Shown: piece after piece, positions 1-9,323 of the stretch
Layout: each line of letters opens with the position of its first letter
How positions within the stretch are numbered: position 1 is the first letter of the stretch
Origin: Prado023 sp963777855
GTDB lineage: Bacteria; Actinomycetota; Actinomycetes; S36-B12; CAIYMF01
Direction of reading: 5' to 3'
DNA: 64,000 nt
Assembly (NCBI GenBank): GCA_963777855.1
Contig: CAVZRW010000002.1
Location: forward strand, 1 to 64,000
Position numbers and translations under genes: made by a program
The notes under the pieces: model-generated
What the model was told of the DNA's origin: nothing
The model's input: only the letters and a program-made list of their open reading frames with translations
Databases searched by the model: none

Positions 1-868
1 ATCAGGGCGTCCTGGCCGCCGGGGTGCTGGAGACCGGCTCGGCCAGGTCCCGTCGCAGCTCCACCTCGGTCCTGGTTGACACGAGCAGCGCATTGTCGAT
101 CCCCATGGACTGCAGGTAGTCGATGAAGACCGTCTGGTCGGGGAACACGTTTCCCTTATGGCCGAAGTCGTTGATCTCGAAGAGCTCGTCGTCGAGAAAC
201 GCCGGGGGTCCCGAGTTCGGCAGGAGCCAACGGGCATCGACGGCCTCGGCGAACCGCCGTGCTCGATCGAGCCCGTTGAGGCGCTTGCGCTCGCCGAGCC
301 CAGCCTTCACGTTGTCCGGCAGGTCGTAGACCATCGGAAACCAGATCGCCCCGAGTACTGCAGGGAGCGCCCGTCGTACGTGCCGAACTGCACGATGGGT
401 TCGAGGTCGGTGGGGCGGCAGTCGTTCTGGTTGAGGAATGCCGCGGTGCCGTCATCGACGGCAAGACACGAGTCGCCCAGTGGACCATCGTTGGGAGCCG
501 TCATCGCAACGACCATGAGTGTCAGACCGTCGTGCTCGAAGGGCTCGGCGTTCGACGTGGCCAGGAAGCGGTGGAACCCGAGTGACTCCAGTGCCAGCCG
601 CAGTATCCGGCACCCCGTAGTCGGGAGCAGCACCGTGGTGTCCTTGTCCATCCACTGCTTGCAGCCACTGCGGGTCGTAGTGGTCCAGGTGAAGGTGAGA
701 CACGTACAGGTACTCGGAAGCGCCGAGGGCCGGCATGTCGAGGCCGTCGTTGGCCGGGAACGGGTACCAGGAGGCGAAGTACGCGGGCGAGAACCATGGA
801 TCGCACAGGATCGCTCCGTGGTCGGTCTGGATGTGGAGGCCGGCGTGGCCGATCGACGTGACGCGCAT
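1..868 (-). CDS. MBL-fold metallo-hydrolase (UlaG-like), frame-broken, at window edge
   Basis: A predicted metal-dependent hydrolase of the metallo-beta-lactamase fold. The ATG at 866-868 has a GGGAAGG ribosome site and begins MRVTSIGHAGLHIQTDHG. The metal motif SHLHLDHYDP is visible about 65 residues in. The frame then breaks near 640-660, continues in a second frame (LESLGFHRFLATSN, LNQNDCRPTDLEPIVQFG), and shifts again near 320-340 into a third frame (MVYDLPDNVKAGL, NVFPDQTVFIDYLQSMG). Joined, these match one continuous large actinobacterial MBL protein. A stop at 2-4 ends the last frame, but homologues are often longer (some carry a C-terminal Rieske domain), so the gene may continue beyond the window. 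Whether the breaks are decay or assembly indels cannot be told here. It is divergent from the DUF3043 gene. Confidence 0.7.
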
Positions 869-973
869 GTGCCTTCCCAAGGTGGAGCGGTACCGCGGAC
901 CGCGGCAGGGCCAGCGTAGGCGCGGTCGACACCCTTACGACCAGGGCCCAAGGGCCCGGACTAGCCTGCAAGG

Positions 974-1586
974 GTGTTTCGACGAGACAACCCCGCCAAG
1001 CCGGCTGTCGAGCCGGAACCGCCCGCTGAGGCACCCCAGGGCAAGGGCCGCCCCACGCCCAAGCGCCGCGAGGCCGAGGCCGCGCGCAAGAACAAGGCCG
1101 CCCCGCCCAAGGACCGCAAGGCCGCCCGCCTTCGGATGCGTGAGGAGCGCATGAAGGAGCGGCGACAGGTCAACGAGGCACTTCAGACCGGGGACGAGCG
1201 CCACTACCCCATGCGCGACCGCGGCAAGGCCAGGCGGCTTGCCCGCAACTGGATCGACGGCCGCCGTAACATCGGTGAGTTCTTCTGGCCGATCGTGATC
1301 GTCGCGCTCGTTTTCCTGATCGCGCCGATCCCGCAGCTGCAGGCCGGCTCGACCGTCCTGCTGCTTGGGCTTCTACGTCCTGGTGATGGCCGACACCGCC
1401 TGGTCACTCCTGGGATCTGCGGCAGATGCTGCAGAAGTACATTCCGGACGCAGCCGACCGGCGCGGGGCCTGCCGTACGCCTTCGGCCGATCGCTTCAGT
1501 CCCGCAGGCGCCGCAAGCCGATCACGCAGGTCGAGCGTGGGTGGACCGGGCAGCTGCGCAGGGGCGAGGTCTCGCCCGAGGAGTGA
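974..1586 (+). CDS. DUF3043 family membrane protein, frame-broken
   Basis: A small actinobacterial membrane protein of unknown function (DUF3043 family). The GTG at 974 opens a basic, charged N-terminus of about 100 residues rich in K, R, E and A. The family segment NWIDGRRNIGEFFWPIVIVALVFLI follows, with a first membrane helix. Around 1360-1370 the frame changes and continues with GFYVLVMADTAWSLL, the second helix. The next family segment (LRQMLQKYIPDAADRRG) lies in another frame near 1415-1455. The C-terminus (GLPYAFGRSLQSRRRRKP, ending at the TGA 1584-1586) is back in the second frame. At least three indels are therefore needed for one intact product. Family identity is clear from the order of these segments; the exact protein sequence is not. 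Confidence 0.7.
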
Positions 1587-1633
1587 GGCGCGTCGGCTGA
1601 CCGTCCTTGACGCCGTGCGGGAGACTGGGCGTC

Positions 1634-3364
1634 GTGACTTCCAACGACGACAGCGACGCTTCCGCGCTCCCAGCTGCCGGTGCGCCTCGACGACGGTGAG
1701 TCCAGTCCCGGGAACGGCCGACGGTCCCGCACCCAGGTGCTGTCGCTGACCTATCCGGGCCTGGTCGGGGCCTTGCTGTTTTCTTCTTCTCGCTGACACC
1801 GTCCCTGTTACCGCGGCCGTGGATGTACGTGGCACTGGTAGCCGGAGTCGCTTCAATCGTCGGCTACGCGCTGGGGGTGCTCATCTGGTGGGTGGTCCGC
1901 AAGATCTGGCATCGTCCATCAGCACCGCCCGTCCCTCGCTGGGGCTGGTTCGGGCTTGCGGTGGCAGCGCCAATCGTCATCCTCGGCTCGCTGTACGCGG
2001 GCTACCGCTGGCAGAACCAGGTCCGCGAGCTCGTCGGCGAACCCAAGTCACCTCAAGGCCACTTCATCCTGATTGCACTGGTCAGTGTGTTGGTCTTCGT
2101 CGTCGTCCTCTTCATCGCCCGAGGGATCCGCTGGGTCACTCGCACGATCTCCTCCCTGCTCGGTCGGGTGATCCCACGGGCGCTTGCGCAGAGCGTCGCC
2201 GTCGTCGCCGTCGCCGTCGCCATGTACTGGCTGGTGACCGGCGTCGCCTTCGACGAAGCCGTGAAGTTCGCCGACACCACCTACTCGTCCCAGAACGAGG
2301 GGACGCCGGCCGGAATCAGCCAGCCCACCTCGTCGCTGCGCTCCGGCAGCGACGACTCGCTCGCGCCCTGGGACACCCTCGGGTACCAGGGCCGAGGCTT
2401 CGTCGGCGGTGGACCGACGGCGTCCGAGATCACGCAGGTGACAGGTGAACCTGCCCTCGACCCGATTCGCGTCTACGCCGGCCTGGACAGCGCAGCCACG
2501 GCACAAGAACGCGCCGAGCTGGCGGTGCGTGAGCTCGAGCGCACCGGGGCCTTCGACCGCCAGGTTCTCGTGGTTGCCGCCGCTACCGGAACCGGCTGGC
2601 TCGAACCGGCCGCGGTCGACTCGGTCGAGTACCTCTGGGGCGGTGACACCGCCATCGCCAGCATCCAGTACTCCTTCCTGCCCAGCTGGATCTCGTTCCT
2701 AGTCGACAAGGAGCGCGCGGCGAGCGCCGGGCAGGCCTTGTTCGACGCGGTCTACGAGCGGCAGTCCGAGCTCCCGGCGAAGCAGCGTCCGCAGCTGATC
2801 GCCTACGGCCTCAGCCTCGGCTCGTTCGCCGGCCAGGCCGCGTTCGCCAGCTCGGTCGACATGGCCGCACGAACTGACGGTGCGCTCTGGCTCGGCTCGC
2901 CGAGCTTCACCGAGCCACACGGCCAGATCGAGTCCGAGCGTGACCCCGGCAGCCCACAGTGGCGTCCCATCTACCACGACGGCGAGACGGTGCGCTTCGG
3001 CGCGATCGCCCCCGACTTCGTCGGGGCCTCGGGGACGCAATGGACGGACCCGCGAGTTGCCTACCTGCAGCACGCCAACGACCCCGTCGTGTGGTGGGAC
3101 CCAGACCTGCTCCTCGAACGACCGGACTGGCTGGCGGAGCCGCCGGGACCCGACCGCTCACCAGCCATGCGCTGGATTCCCGTCGTCACCTTCCTGCAAG
3201 TGACCATCGACCAGTTCTTCGGCACGTCAGTGCCTGACCTGCAAGGCCACAACTACGGCGGCACCATGGTCGACGCATGGCAGGCGGTCGCCCCAGCGGA
3301 CGGCTGGACCGACGACGACCTCGACGCGCTGCAGAAGAGGATCGACGGCGAGTCAGACGACTAG
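1634..3364 (+). CDS. Alpha/beta hydrolase, Abhydrolase_9 family, membrane-anchored
   Basis: A predicted membrane-bound serine hydrolase of the actinobacterial Abhydrolase_9 type. The uninterrupted part runs from 1823 to 3364 (513 aa). It has about four N-terminal membrane segments and a soluble catalytic part containing the nucleophile elbow YGLSLGSFAGQAAF. The family-typical segment LTPSLLPRPW lies just upstream at about 1790-1822 but in a different frame, because a T-run at 1778-1781 carries one base too many or too few. A plausible true start is the GTG at 1634 (VTSNDDSDAS), with a further shift near 1697. The substrate is unknown. The catalytic domain looks complete, so the upstream breaks may be sequencing indels. 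It lies immediately upstream of the APH-like gene. Confidence 0.8.
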
Positions 3365-3407
3365 TGGAGGGGAACAGAGCATCGACCACCCCTCGGCGCC
3401 AGACGCG

Positions 3408-4159
3408 GTGCAGCGGATCGTCGGTCGGATGGCATCCCTCGAGTTCGTCTGGCGCAACGACCTCGGTGGCCTGACCTACCGCTGGTCGGACGAGTCGAGA
3501 CAGCGGTACGTCAAGTGGGTCCCCCGCGGAGCCGGGATCCCGACCTCGAGGAGGCCGCCCGGCTGCAGTGGGCACGCCAGTTCACCGAAGTGCCTGTCGT
3601 CGAGCAGGTCGGGGTGGACGAGACCGGGTCCTGGCTCGTGACGAGAGCGTTGCCTGGTCGCAGCGCTGTCGACGACCGCTGGCTCGCCCGTCCCGACACT
3701 GCGGTGGCGGCCATCGGCTACGGGCTGCGGCAGCTTCACGACCGACTCCCGGTCGCCGAGTGCCCATTCGACTGGACGACCACCCGGCGGCTGGCGGACG
3801 CGCTGACCCGGCGCGGCAGCGGCAGCTTCGACCGCACCCACTGGAACCAGGAGCACCTGTCGCTGACCGACACCGACGTGATCGCCCGACTTCGCGACGA
3901 ACCCGACCCTGATCCTGTCGTGTGTCACGGCGACCCCTGCTCACCGAACACGCTGCTGACCGATGACGGTCAGTGGTCTGGTCACGTCGATCTCGACCAG
4001 CTCGGTCGTGGTGACCGGTGGGCTGACCTCGCGGTCGCCACCTGGGCCACCGAGTGGAACTACGGGCCCGGATGGGCCAGCCCGCTGCTGGACGCGTACG
4101 GCGTCGAGCCCGACGCGGAACGCACCGCGTACTACCGACTGCTGTGGGACCTGGGCTAG
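3408..4159 (+). CDS. Aminoglycoside phosphotransferase-like (APH) kinase, one frameshift
   Basis: A predicted small-molecule kinase of the APH(3')-like family. The C-terminal frame (3515-4159) holds the kinase motifs: the catalytic loop VCHGDPCSPNTLL and the metal-binding segment GHVDLDQLGRGDRWADLA. The N-terminal lobe (VQRIVGRMASLEFVWRNDLG, YVKWVPRGAGIP) is in a different frame from about 3381/3408 and joins near 3535-3545 through one missing or extra base. Homology extends upstream of the GTG at 3408 (IDHPSAPDA), where no standard start codon is visible, so the start is uncertain. APH-like sequences in environmental actinobacteria often act on substrates other than antibiotics. Resistance cannot be inferred from this sequence. 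Confidence 0.75.
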
Positions 4160-4170
4160 CCGTGCGAACC

Positions 4171-4494
4171 TCATCCCCCCGGCGGGCGGTATCCGATCGA
4201 CTTGGTCATCGCCGCATCGATCTCCTTGGGGTCGACCAGGACGACCGTCTCGTAGCTGCTGATCGCTCCCGACGACCCGACGGTCGCAGCGATTGCCATC
4301 GCTGTCGAGTGGTCGGGGACCTCTGCGATCACATACACGTCGTCCGAGCCGAAGGCGAAGTAGAAGGACTCCAGTGACCCACCGAGCCCGGCGAGCAGCT
4401 GCTCGATCGCAGCCACGCGAGCCGTCCCGCCCTCCTTCATGACGCCCTTGATTCCTTCGGAGCTGTACGAGACCTTCAGCAGGTACTTGGCCAT
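4171..4494 (-). CDS. GYD domain protein
   Basis: A 107-residue single-domain protein of the GYD family, small ferredoxin-fold proteins of unknown biochemical role. It opens MAKYLLKVSYSSEGIKGVMKEGG and contains the family segment ESFYFAFGSDDVYVIAEVPD. The start at 4492-4494 follows a GGAGG site. The reading frame is intact. It is convergent with the APH-like gene (12 bp between stops) and divergent from the aldo/keto reductase. No function can be assigned from context. Confidence 0.85.
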   Translation of the reverse strand: MAKYLLKVSYSSEGIKGVMKEGGTARVAAIEQLLAGLGGSLESFYFAFGSDDVYVIAEVPDHSTAMAIAATVGSSGAISSYETVVLVDPKEIDAAMTKSIGYRPPGG

Positions 4495-4623
4495 GGCGGC
4501 CTCCTCACGTTGGTGACGCCATTCAAGGGGCCGAGCAGACAGTGGTCAAGGGTCGCCGGTTGCGCCAATCCGCCACCGGGTACCCGACCAGCGCGACGCC
4601 GGACTGCGGGCTAGTGTCGGATC

Positions 4624-5622
4624 ATGGAGCACAGACGCCTCGGCCGCAGCGGCCTGAAGATCAGTGAGATCACCTACGGGAACTGGCTGACGCACGGCAG
4701 CCAGATCGACGACGATGCCGCCGCCGCCTGTGTCCACGCTGCGCTCGACGAAGGCATCACGACCTTCGACACCGCCGACGTCTACTCGGGCGGACGGGCC
4801 GAGTCAGCGCTGGGGAAGGCGCTGAAGGGCCAGCGGCGTGAGGGCATTGAGGTGTTCAGCAAGGTCTACTGGCCGACGGGTGACGGCCTCAACGACCGTG
4901 GGCTGTCGCGCAAGCACATTATGGAGTCCTGCGAGGCCTCGTTGAAGCGCCTTGGCACCGACTACCTGGATCTATACCAGGCTCATCGGTACGACTACGA
5001 GACTCCTCTCGACGAGGTCCTCCGCGCGTTCGACGACCTGATCCGGCAGGGCAAGGTGCTGTACGTGGGGGTATCGGAGTGGAAAGCGTCGCAGATCTCC
5101 GAGGCCGTCGCCATGCAGCGAGAGTTCGGGTACGACCGCTTCGTCTCCAGCCAGCCCGAGTACTCGATGCTCTGGCGGGTGATCGAGGAAGAGGTCGTAC
5201 CGACGTCGGAGGAGCTGGGACTGTCGCAGATCGTCTGGTCGCCGATGGCGCAGGGCGTGCTGACGGGGAAGTACCTGCCCGGCCAAGCGCATCCAGCAGG
5301 CAGCCGCGCGACCAATGCCGAGGGCATGGAGATGATGGAGGACTACCTGTCCGACGACGTCCTCACCCGGGTGCAGGATCTGCAGCCCATCGCGGCGGAG
5401 GCGGGTCTGTCGATGGCTCAGCTGGCGTTGGCCTGGGTCCTGCAGAACGACAACGTGGCAGCAGCGATCGTCGGCGCGTCCCGCCCCGAGCAGGTCCACG
5501 AGAACGCCAGGGCCTCCGGGGTACGCCTCGACGACGCGGTCATGAAACAGATCGACATCGCACTCGCAGACACCATCGAGCGTGATCCCAGCAAGACCGA
5601 GAGCCCCAATCCCCGCGACTGA
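4624..5622 (+). CDS. Aldo/keto reductase
   Basis: An NADPH-dependent aldo/keto reductase of 332 aa, close to the voltage-gated K+ channel beta-subunit-like branch. The catalytic tetrad is visible: Asp and Tyr in FDTADVYSGGRAESALG, Lys in VFSKVYW, and His in DLYQAHRYD. The cofactor segment IVGASRPEQVHEN is near the C-terminus. The substrate is not predictable. The frame is intact, in contrast to most genes in the first 8 kb. It is a monocistronic gene followed by a small minus-strand gene. Confidence 0.92.
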   Translation: MEHRRLGRSGLKISEITYGNWLTHGSQIDDDAAAACVHAALDEGITTFDTADVYSGGRAESALGKALKGQRREGIEVFSKVYWPTGDGLNDRGLSRKHIMESCEASLKRLGTDYLDLYQAHRYDYETPLDEVLRAFDDLIRQGKVLYVGVSEWKASQISEAVAMQREFGYDRFVSSQPEYSMLWRVIEEEVVPTSEELGLSQIVWSPMAQGVLTGKYLPGQAHPAGSRATNAEGMEMMEDYLSDDVLTRVQDLQPIAAEAGLSMAQLALAWVLQNDNVAAAIVGASRPEQVHENARASGVRLDDAVMKQIDIALADTIERDPSKTESPNPRD

Positions 5623-5637
5623 TCCACCGCCGTGCGG

Positions 5638-5846
5638 TCAGGCCGGAGGGTGCAGGGACATCGGGCCGTAGACGACCCGGCCGTCCTCGAGCAGGTGGAC
5701 CTGCTCGACGCCGTGGCCGAGCAGGTCCTGCCAGGACCCCCGAGCCAGGTCTCCGCATCGGACTGGCTGGGAAAGCTGAGGTCGGCCGCGGGGTGGTCGC
5801 CCACGGGTTCACCGCTTGCTGCCTCGTAACGCCAGGACCACGCCAT
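5638..5846 (-). CDS. Small conserved actinobacterial protein, frameshifted
   Basis: A gene of about 69 codons. The ATG at 5844-5846 follows an AAGGAG site and begins MAWSWRYEAASGEPV, continuing to SQSDAETWLG. The frame must shift near 5735 to continue as SWQDLLGHGVEQVHLLEDG and end GPMSLHPPA at the TGA 5638-5640. Both halves match a widespread short actinobacterial protein of unknown function, so one missing or extra base is likely. It is convergent with the aldo/keto reductase. Confidence 0.65.
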
Positions 5847-5939
5847 CGTGTCTCCTTGCTTCTCTCAAGCCGGCCAACGGGGACCCGCGCCCGGGACGCA
5901 AACGGAGCCTACGGGCCGGGTCGATCTTTGACTTGCCTG

Positions 5940-6085
5940 CCCGGTTCGTGGTCAGATCGCCTCGCACAACTCCACACGCCTGCAAGCAGGGGAAGTCCGG
6001 TCGAATTCCGGCGCTGACCCGCAACCGTAGGCCGCGCGCCGTCCACCCGACGGTGTCTCGCGGCAAGCCGGGACACCTGTGAGCA
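5940..6085 (+). ncRNA. Cobalamin (AdoCbl) riboswitch
   Basis: The conserved core of a B12 riboswitch is readable in order: GCAGGGGAAGTCCGGT, AATTCCGGCGCTGACCCGC (the B12 box), AACCGTAGG, and the closing AGCCGGGACACCTG at about 6063-6080. The 5' stem partner lies near 5940-5965. It sits 165 bases upstream of a secreted prenyltransferase-repeat protein gene. This matches the known association of this RNA with cobalamin-uptake genes. The exact 5' boundary is approximate. Confidence 0.93.
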
Positions 6086-6150
6086 GTCGAGCGGCTCCCT
6101 TACACCGTCGAGGTCTACGGGGCGGAGCCCGGGCACGCCCGCCCGAGTCC

Positions 6151-6195
6151 ACGCCCCTTGCCAACCCGCCGTCAGGCGATGCTTGGCAGGGGCGT
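6151..6195 (+). promoter_or_regulatory. Hairpin downstream of the B12 riboswitch (possible expression platform)
   Basis: A strong stem pairs ACGCCCCTTGCCAA (6151-6164) with TTGGCAGGGGCGT (6183-6195), with one bulged base. It lies between the riboswitch core and the ATG at 6250. There is no U-run after it, so it could act on translation or as a weak terminator. That role is inferred from position only. Confidence 0.5.
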
Positions 6196-6249
6196 TGTCA
6201 TGAGCGGCGTCCTGGGTCGTCTTCCCGGATCGCTCATCGAAAGGTCGAC

Positions 6250-7365
6250 ATGGCACCGACGATTCGCCGACTCACCGCCCTGCTGGTCAGCGCCCTCCTC
6301 GCGCTGACCGGAGGTGCGCTAGCCGGCCCCGCAGTGGCCGCCCCTGCCCCAGGCACAGCCGCGGACCGAGCCATGGTCGGTCTCTATGGCCAGCAGGACG
6401 CCACCTATGACGGTGTCTACCGCCAGTCGCTGGCGATCCTCGCCCTCCACGCGTCCGACGCCCGGATCCAACGCTCGGCAGTCCGTTGGCTGCTTCGCCA
6501 GCAGTGCGCCAACGGACGATGGACGTCCTTCAGGTCGAATCTCGCCGCCCCGTGCGGGGACCCCGACAACGCGACCGCCCTGGCGGTCATGGCGCTCAAG
6601 GCGGTCGGACGCAACGGAGCCGCCCGTCAGGGGCGGGACTGGCTGATCGGAAAGCAGCTCCGCCGGCGAGCTGGGAGTACTCCACCGGCTGGGTCCGGAC
6701 GCCAACTCCACGGGGCTCGCCGTCCAGCATCGTCGCGATGGCAGTCAAGCCCGCCGATGGTCAGCAACAAGGCACATCGTTCGACTTCCTCGAAGACCCT
6801 GCAGCTCGACTGCGGCGACCTCACCGGCGTCGTGGAGCGCTTGACTACCAGGAGCAGACGCCGCAGGTCGCCAACGACTTCGCAACCGCGCAGGTCGGGC
6901 AGGTCCTTGCACGCACGGCGTCGCCGTCGTATTGGCGGCGGGCGCCGAAGCGGACCGCCCCGCTGACCGTCCGGGCCGAAGGGTGCCCTGCTGACGACCA
7001 GACCCGGCCAAGCCGCTGCCGCAACCTCGGACGCGTCCTGAAGGTCACCGCGGCGCATTCCCAACGCCGTCGCCCAGGTCGGACTTCGGCACGACAGCCG
7101 ATGCCGTCCTGTCGCTGGTCGCTGCTGTCGAGGGGCGCGCCAGGTCGACCAGCAATGAACTCGACCTGCCAGTCGGCGTCGTCGTTCGTCGGCCATCGAC
7201 GACGGCCAGCGGTTCGGCGGCTGTGCCGTCCCGACCCTCGCGTTCGAAACCACCAGGGCAACCCGCGACGCTGGACGACATCGATCTGGTCCAGCTGGAT
7301 CCATCGCTTCATCACTACCCGGTCCTGACCCGGGTCCGGCCGACGCGGGAGCAGGGAAACCATGA
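6250..7365 (+). pseudogene. Secreted prenyltransferase/squalene-oxidase-repeat protein under B12 control, frame-broken
   Basis: A secreted protein with alpha-alpha barrel repeats like those of squalene/prenyltransferase enzymes and of mammalian intrinsic factor. The ATG at 6250 follows GAAAGG and opens a signal peptide (MAPTIRRLTALLVSALLALTG, ending near AVAAPAPG). The first repeats are intact (SLAILALHASDARIQRSAVRWLL; GDPDNATALAVMALKAVG) to about 6660. After that, recognisable repeat pieces appear in alternating frames: WEYSTGW, GPDANSTGLAVQ, LQLDCGDLTG, ALDYQEQTPQVANDFATAQ, DFGTTADAVLSLVAA. At least six indels are implied. The last frame ends in a TGA at 7363-7365 that overlaps the next ATG. 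Homologues lie in actinobacterial cobalamin-uptake loci, so a role in B12 capture is plausible but untested. Confidence 0.72.
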
Positions 7366-7921
7366 CCGTATCGCGACGCAGCGTGCGCGCCACCGCCCGG
7401 CGGCGGTAGCGTCGACGCTGGTCGGGTGGGCGCGGGGCGGCTCTTCGGCTGCCGACGCGACGTCGTACTGGTACTGGATGTACTGGTTTGGCGGCACCGG
7501 GACTGGCCTTCTGTCGAGGGAGCAGCACGCGGCCGCCGACGGCACCGTCGAGGGGTGGCGTTCGCCACCAGTGAGATCGTGGCTGTCCAGACACCCACGA
7601 GTCGCTCTCGTCGACGCGATCTGCGGGGGAACGACCCCGGTCGACGGCAAGAAGCGGGTGGCCTGTTCTCGCCTCGGCGTGACCGCAGACGCCCCTGGCG
7701 GGTCCACGCCACCTGACGGACCAGTCGCGCGCTGCGTGGTCGTCTCCAACACCGCCACCGGGGACGACGTGCTTGCGCTTGTCACCACCATCCGCACCGA
7801 GGACGGGTTGGTCTGGGCGCCGGGGTTACCCACGACCTGGACGCGGCGAGCCGGTTGCGTCACCGACGCCGAGCGAGAAGGCCCGCCCGGCGCGCTCGGC
7901 TACAGCCCGACCTCGGTGTAG
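7362..7921 (+). pseudogene. SCO2322-family secreted protein, frame-broken
   Basis: The second gene of the B12-riboswitch unit. The ATG at 7362 (MTVSRRSVRATA) overlaps the preceding stop as ATGA. Family-typical pieces then follow in changing frames: ADATSYWYWMYWFGGTGT (7456-7509), ADGTVEGWRFATSE (about 7538-7578), ICGGTTPVDGKKRV, VTADAPGGSTPP, and a C-terminal GYPRPG segment. These match the SCO2322 family, a small exported protein encoded beside prenyltransferase-repeat proteins and ECF transporters in Streptomyces. The end is uncertain: one frame stops at 7919-7921, overlapping the convergent rluB. No ECF transporter gene follows. Confidence 0.6.
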
Positions 7922-8646
7922 AGGGCCCGGGCCTCGGCCCCGGAGATCACCCGCACCGTGCCCGGGCGCTGCTGGCCCAGGTGGATCGGGCCGACCTTGG
8001 TGCGCACCAGGGCGAGCACCGGATGGCCCACCTCCTCGAGCATCCGGCGCACGATGTGGTTGCGGCCCTCGTGCAGCACGATCTCGACGAGCACCTGCCC
8101 GGGCAGGGTCTGCAGCACGCGGAACGCGTCGGCCCTCGCAGGCCCATCCTCGAGCTCGATGCCCTCGGTCAGCGTCCGACCGACCGAGCGGGCAACCGGG
8201 CCGGCAACCGTGGCGATGTAGGTCTTGGAGACCCCGTAGGAGGGGTGGGCCAGCCGGTTGGCCAGCTCGCCGTCGTTGGTGAGCAGGATCAGGCCCTCGG
8301 TGTCGGCGTCGAGGCGGCCCACGTGGAACAGCCGCTCGGCCCGGTCGGAGACGATGTCGCCCAGGCAGGGCCGGCCCCGGTCGTCGGACATCGTCGAGAG
8401 CACCCCGCGCGGCTTGTTCACCGCCACCACGACGGTGCCCGTCGCGGTCGGCACCCGCTGGCCATCGACCCGGATGACCGCGCGCTGCGGGTCGACGCGC
8501 ACGCCCTGCTCGCGCACGACCCGACCGTCGACCTCGACCCGGCCGGCCGCGATCAGCTCCTCGCAGGCCCGTCGGCTGCCCAGGCCGGCGGCGGCCAGCA
8601 CCTTCTGCAGGCGCACACCCTCGGTGGCCTTCTCGCGCGGGGTCAT
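7900..8646 (-). CDS. rluB: 23S rRNA pseudouridine synthase RluB-like
   Basis: A pseudouridine synthase of the RsuA/RluB/E/F family (248 aa) that modifies 23S rRNA. An N-terminal S4 RNA-binding domain (VRLQKVLAAAGLGSRRACEELI) is followed by the catalytic motif GRLDADTEGLILLTNDGELA, which holds the active-site Asp. The ATG at 8644-8646 overlaps the scpB stop (ATGA), so translation is probably coupled. The order scpA-scpB-rluB is conserved in actinobacteria. The 3' end overlaps the uncertain end of the convergent SCO2322-like gene. Confidence 0.93.
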   Translation of the reverse strand: MTPREKATEGVRLQKVLAAAGLGSRRACEELIAAGRVEVDGRVVREQGVRVDPQRAVIRVDGQRVPTATGTVVVAVNKPRGVLSTMSDDRGRPCLGDIVSDRAERLFHVGRLDADTEGLILLTNDGELANRLAHPSYGVSKTYIATVAGPVARSVGRTLTEGIELEDGPARADAFRVLQTLPGQVLVEIVLHEGRNHIVRRMLEEVGHPVLALVRTKVGPIHLGQQRPGTVRVISGAEARALYTEVGL

Positions 8647-9323
8647 GGGAGGTCCACCAGGTCGCTGATCTCGGAGTACGTGGGCACGTGGTCGGCCAGC
8701 GGCGGCAGCTCGGCCAGGCTGCTGATGCCCAGGCGCTCGAGGAAGTACGAGGTGGTGCCCAGCAGCAGGGCCTGCCCGCCCTCCTCGGTGCCCACCTCCT
8801 CGATGAGCCCACGGGTCAGCAGGGTGCGCACGACCCCGTCGACGTTGACCCCGCGCACGGCGCTGATCCGCCCGCGCGAGATGGGCTGGCGGTAGGCGAT
8901 GATCGCGAGGGTCTCGAGCGCCGCCTGGGTCAGGCGGGCCTGCTGGCCGTCGACGACGTAGCGGCTGACCACCTCGGAGCAGTCGGCGCGGGTGTAGAAC
9001 CGCCACCCGCCGGCCACCTCGCGCAGGTCGAAGCCGCGGCCGTCCTCGGTGTACTGCGCGGCCAGCCCGCGTACGACGGCCTGCACCTGGTCGACCGGCC
9101 TGCGCACGAGCGTGGCCAGGGTGACCAGGTCCAGCGGCTGGTCGGCCAGCAGCAGCACCGCCTCGCAGGCCGCCTCGAGGCTGGGGGCGCCCAGCGAGTC
9201 GGCGATGAGCGCATCGTCGGCGGTGACGTCCACGTCGCCGGGGTCCCGATCGCTCGCGCCGGCCCCGCCCTGCGCCGGGGCGGACCTCAGGTCGAGGTCC
9301 TCCCTCTGGTCCACGTCACTCAC
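8643..9323 (-). CDS. scpB: Segregation and condensation protein B
   Basis: The ScpB winged-helix subunit of the SMC condensin complex, 226 aa. Tandem winged-helix domains are visible (LEAACEAVLLLADQPLDLVTLA; TQAALETLAIIAYRQPISRGRI). The last is the family signature. The N-terminus carries about 35 acidic residues. The start overlaps the scpA stop by 4 bp and the end overlaps the rluB start. It acts with the kleisin ScpA and with SMC (not in this window) in chromosome compaction. Confidence 0.95.
   Translation of the reverse strand: MSDVDQREDLDLRSAPAQGGAGASDRDPGDVDVTADDALIADSLGAPSLEAACEAVLLLADQPLDLVTLATLVRRPVDQVQAVVRGLAAQYTEDGRGFDLREVAGGWRFYTRADCSEVVSRYVVDGQQARLTQAALETLAIIAYRQPISRGRISAVRGVNVDGVVRTLLTRGLIEEVGTEEGGQALLLGTTSYFLERLGISSLAELPPLADHVPTYSEISDLVDLP

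Noticed and set aside
7223..7921. Open frame of 232 codons taken as one gene
   Set aside because: It mixes the end of the prenyltransferase-repeat gene with parts of the SCO2322-like gene. The natural start of the latter is the ATG at 7362 in another frame.
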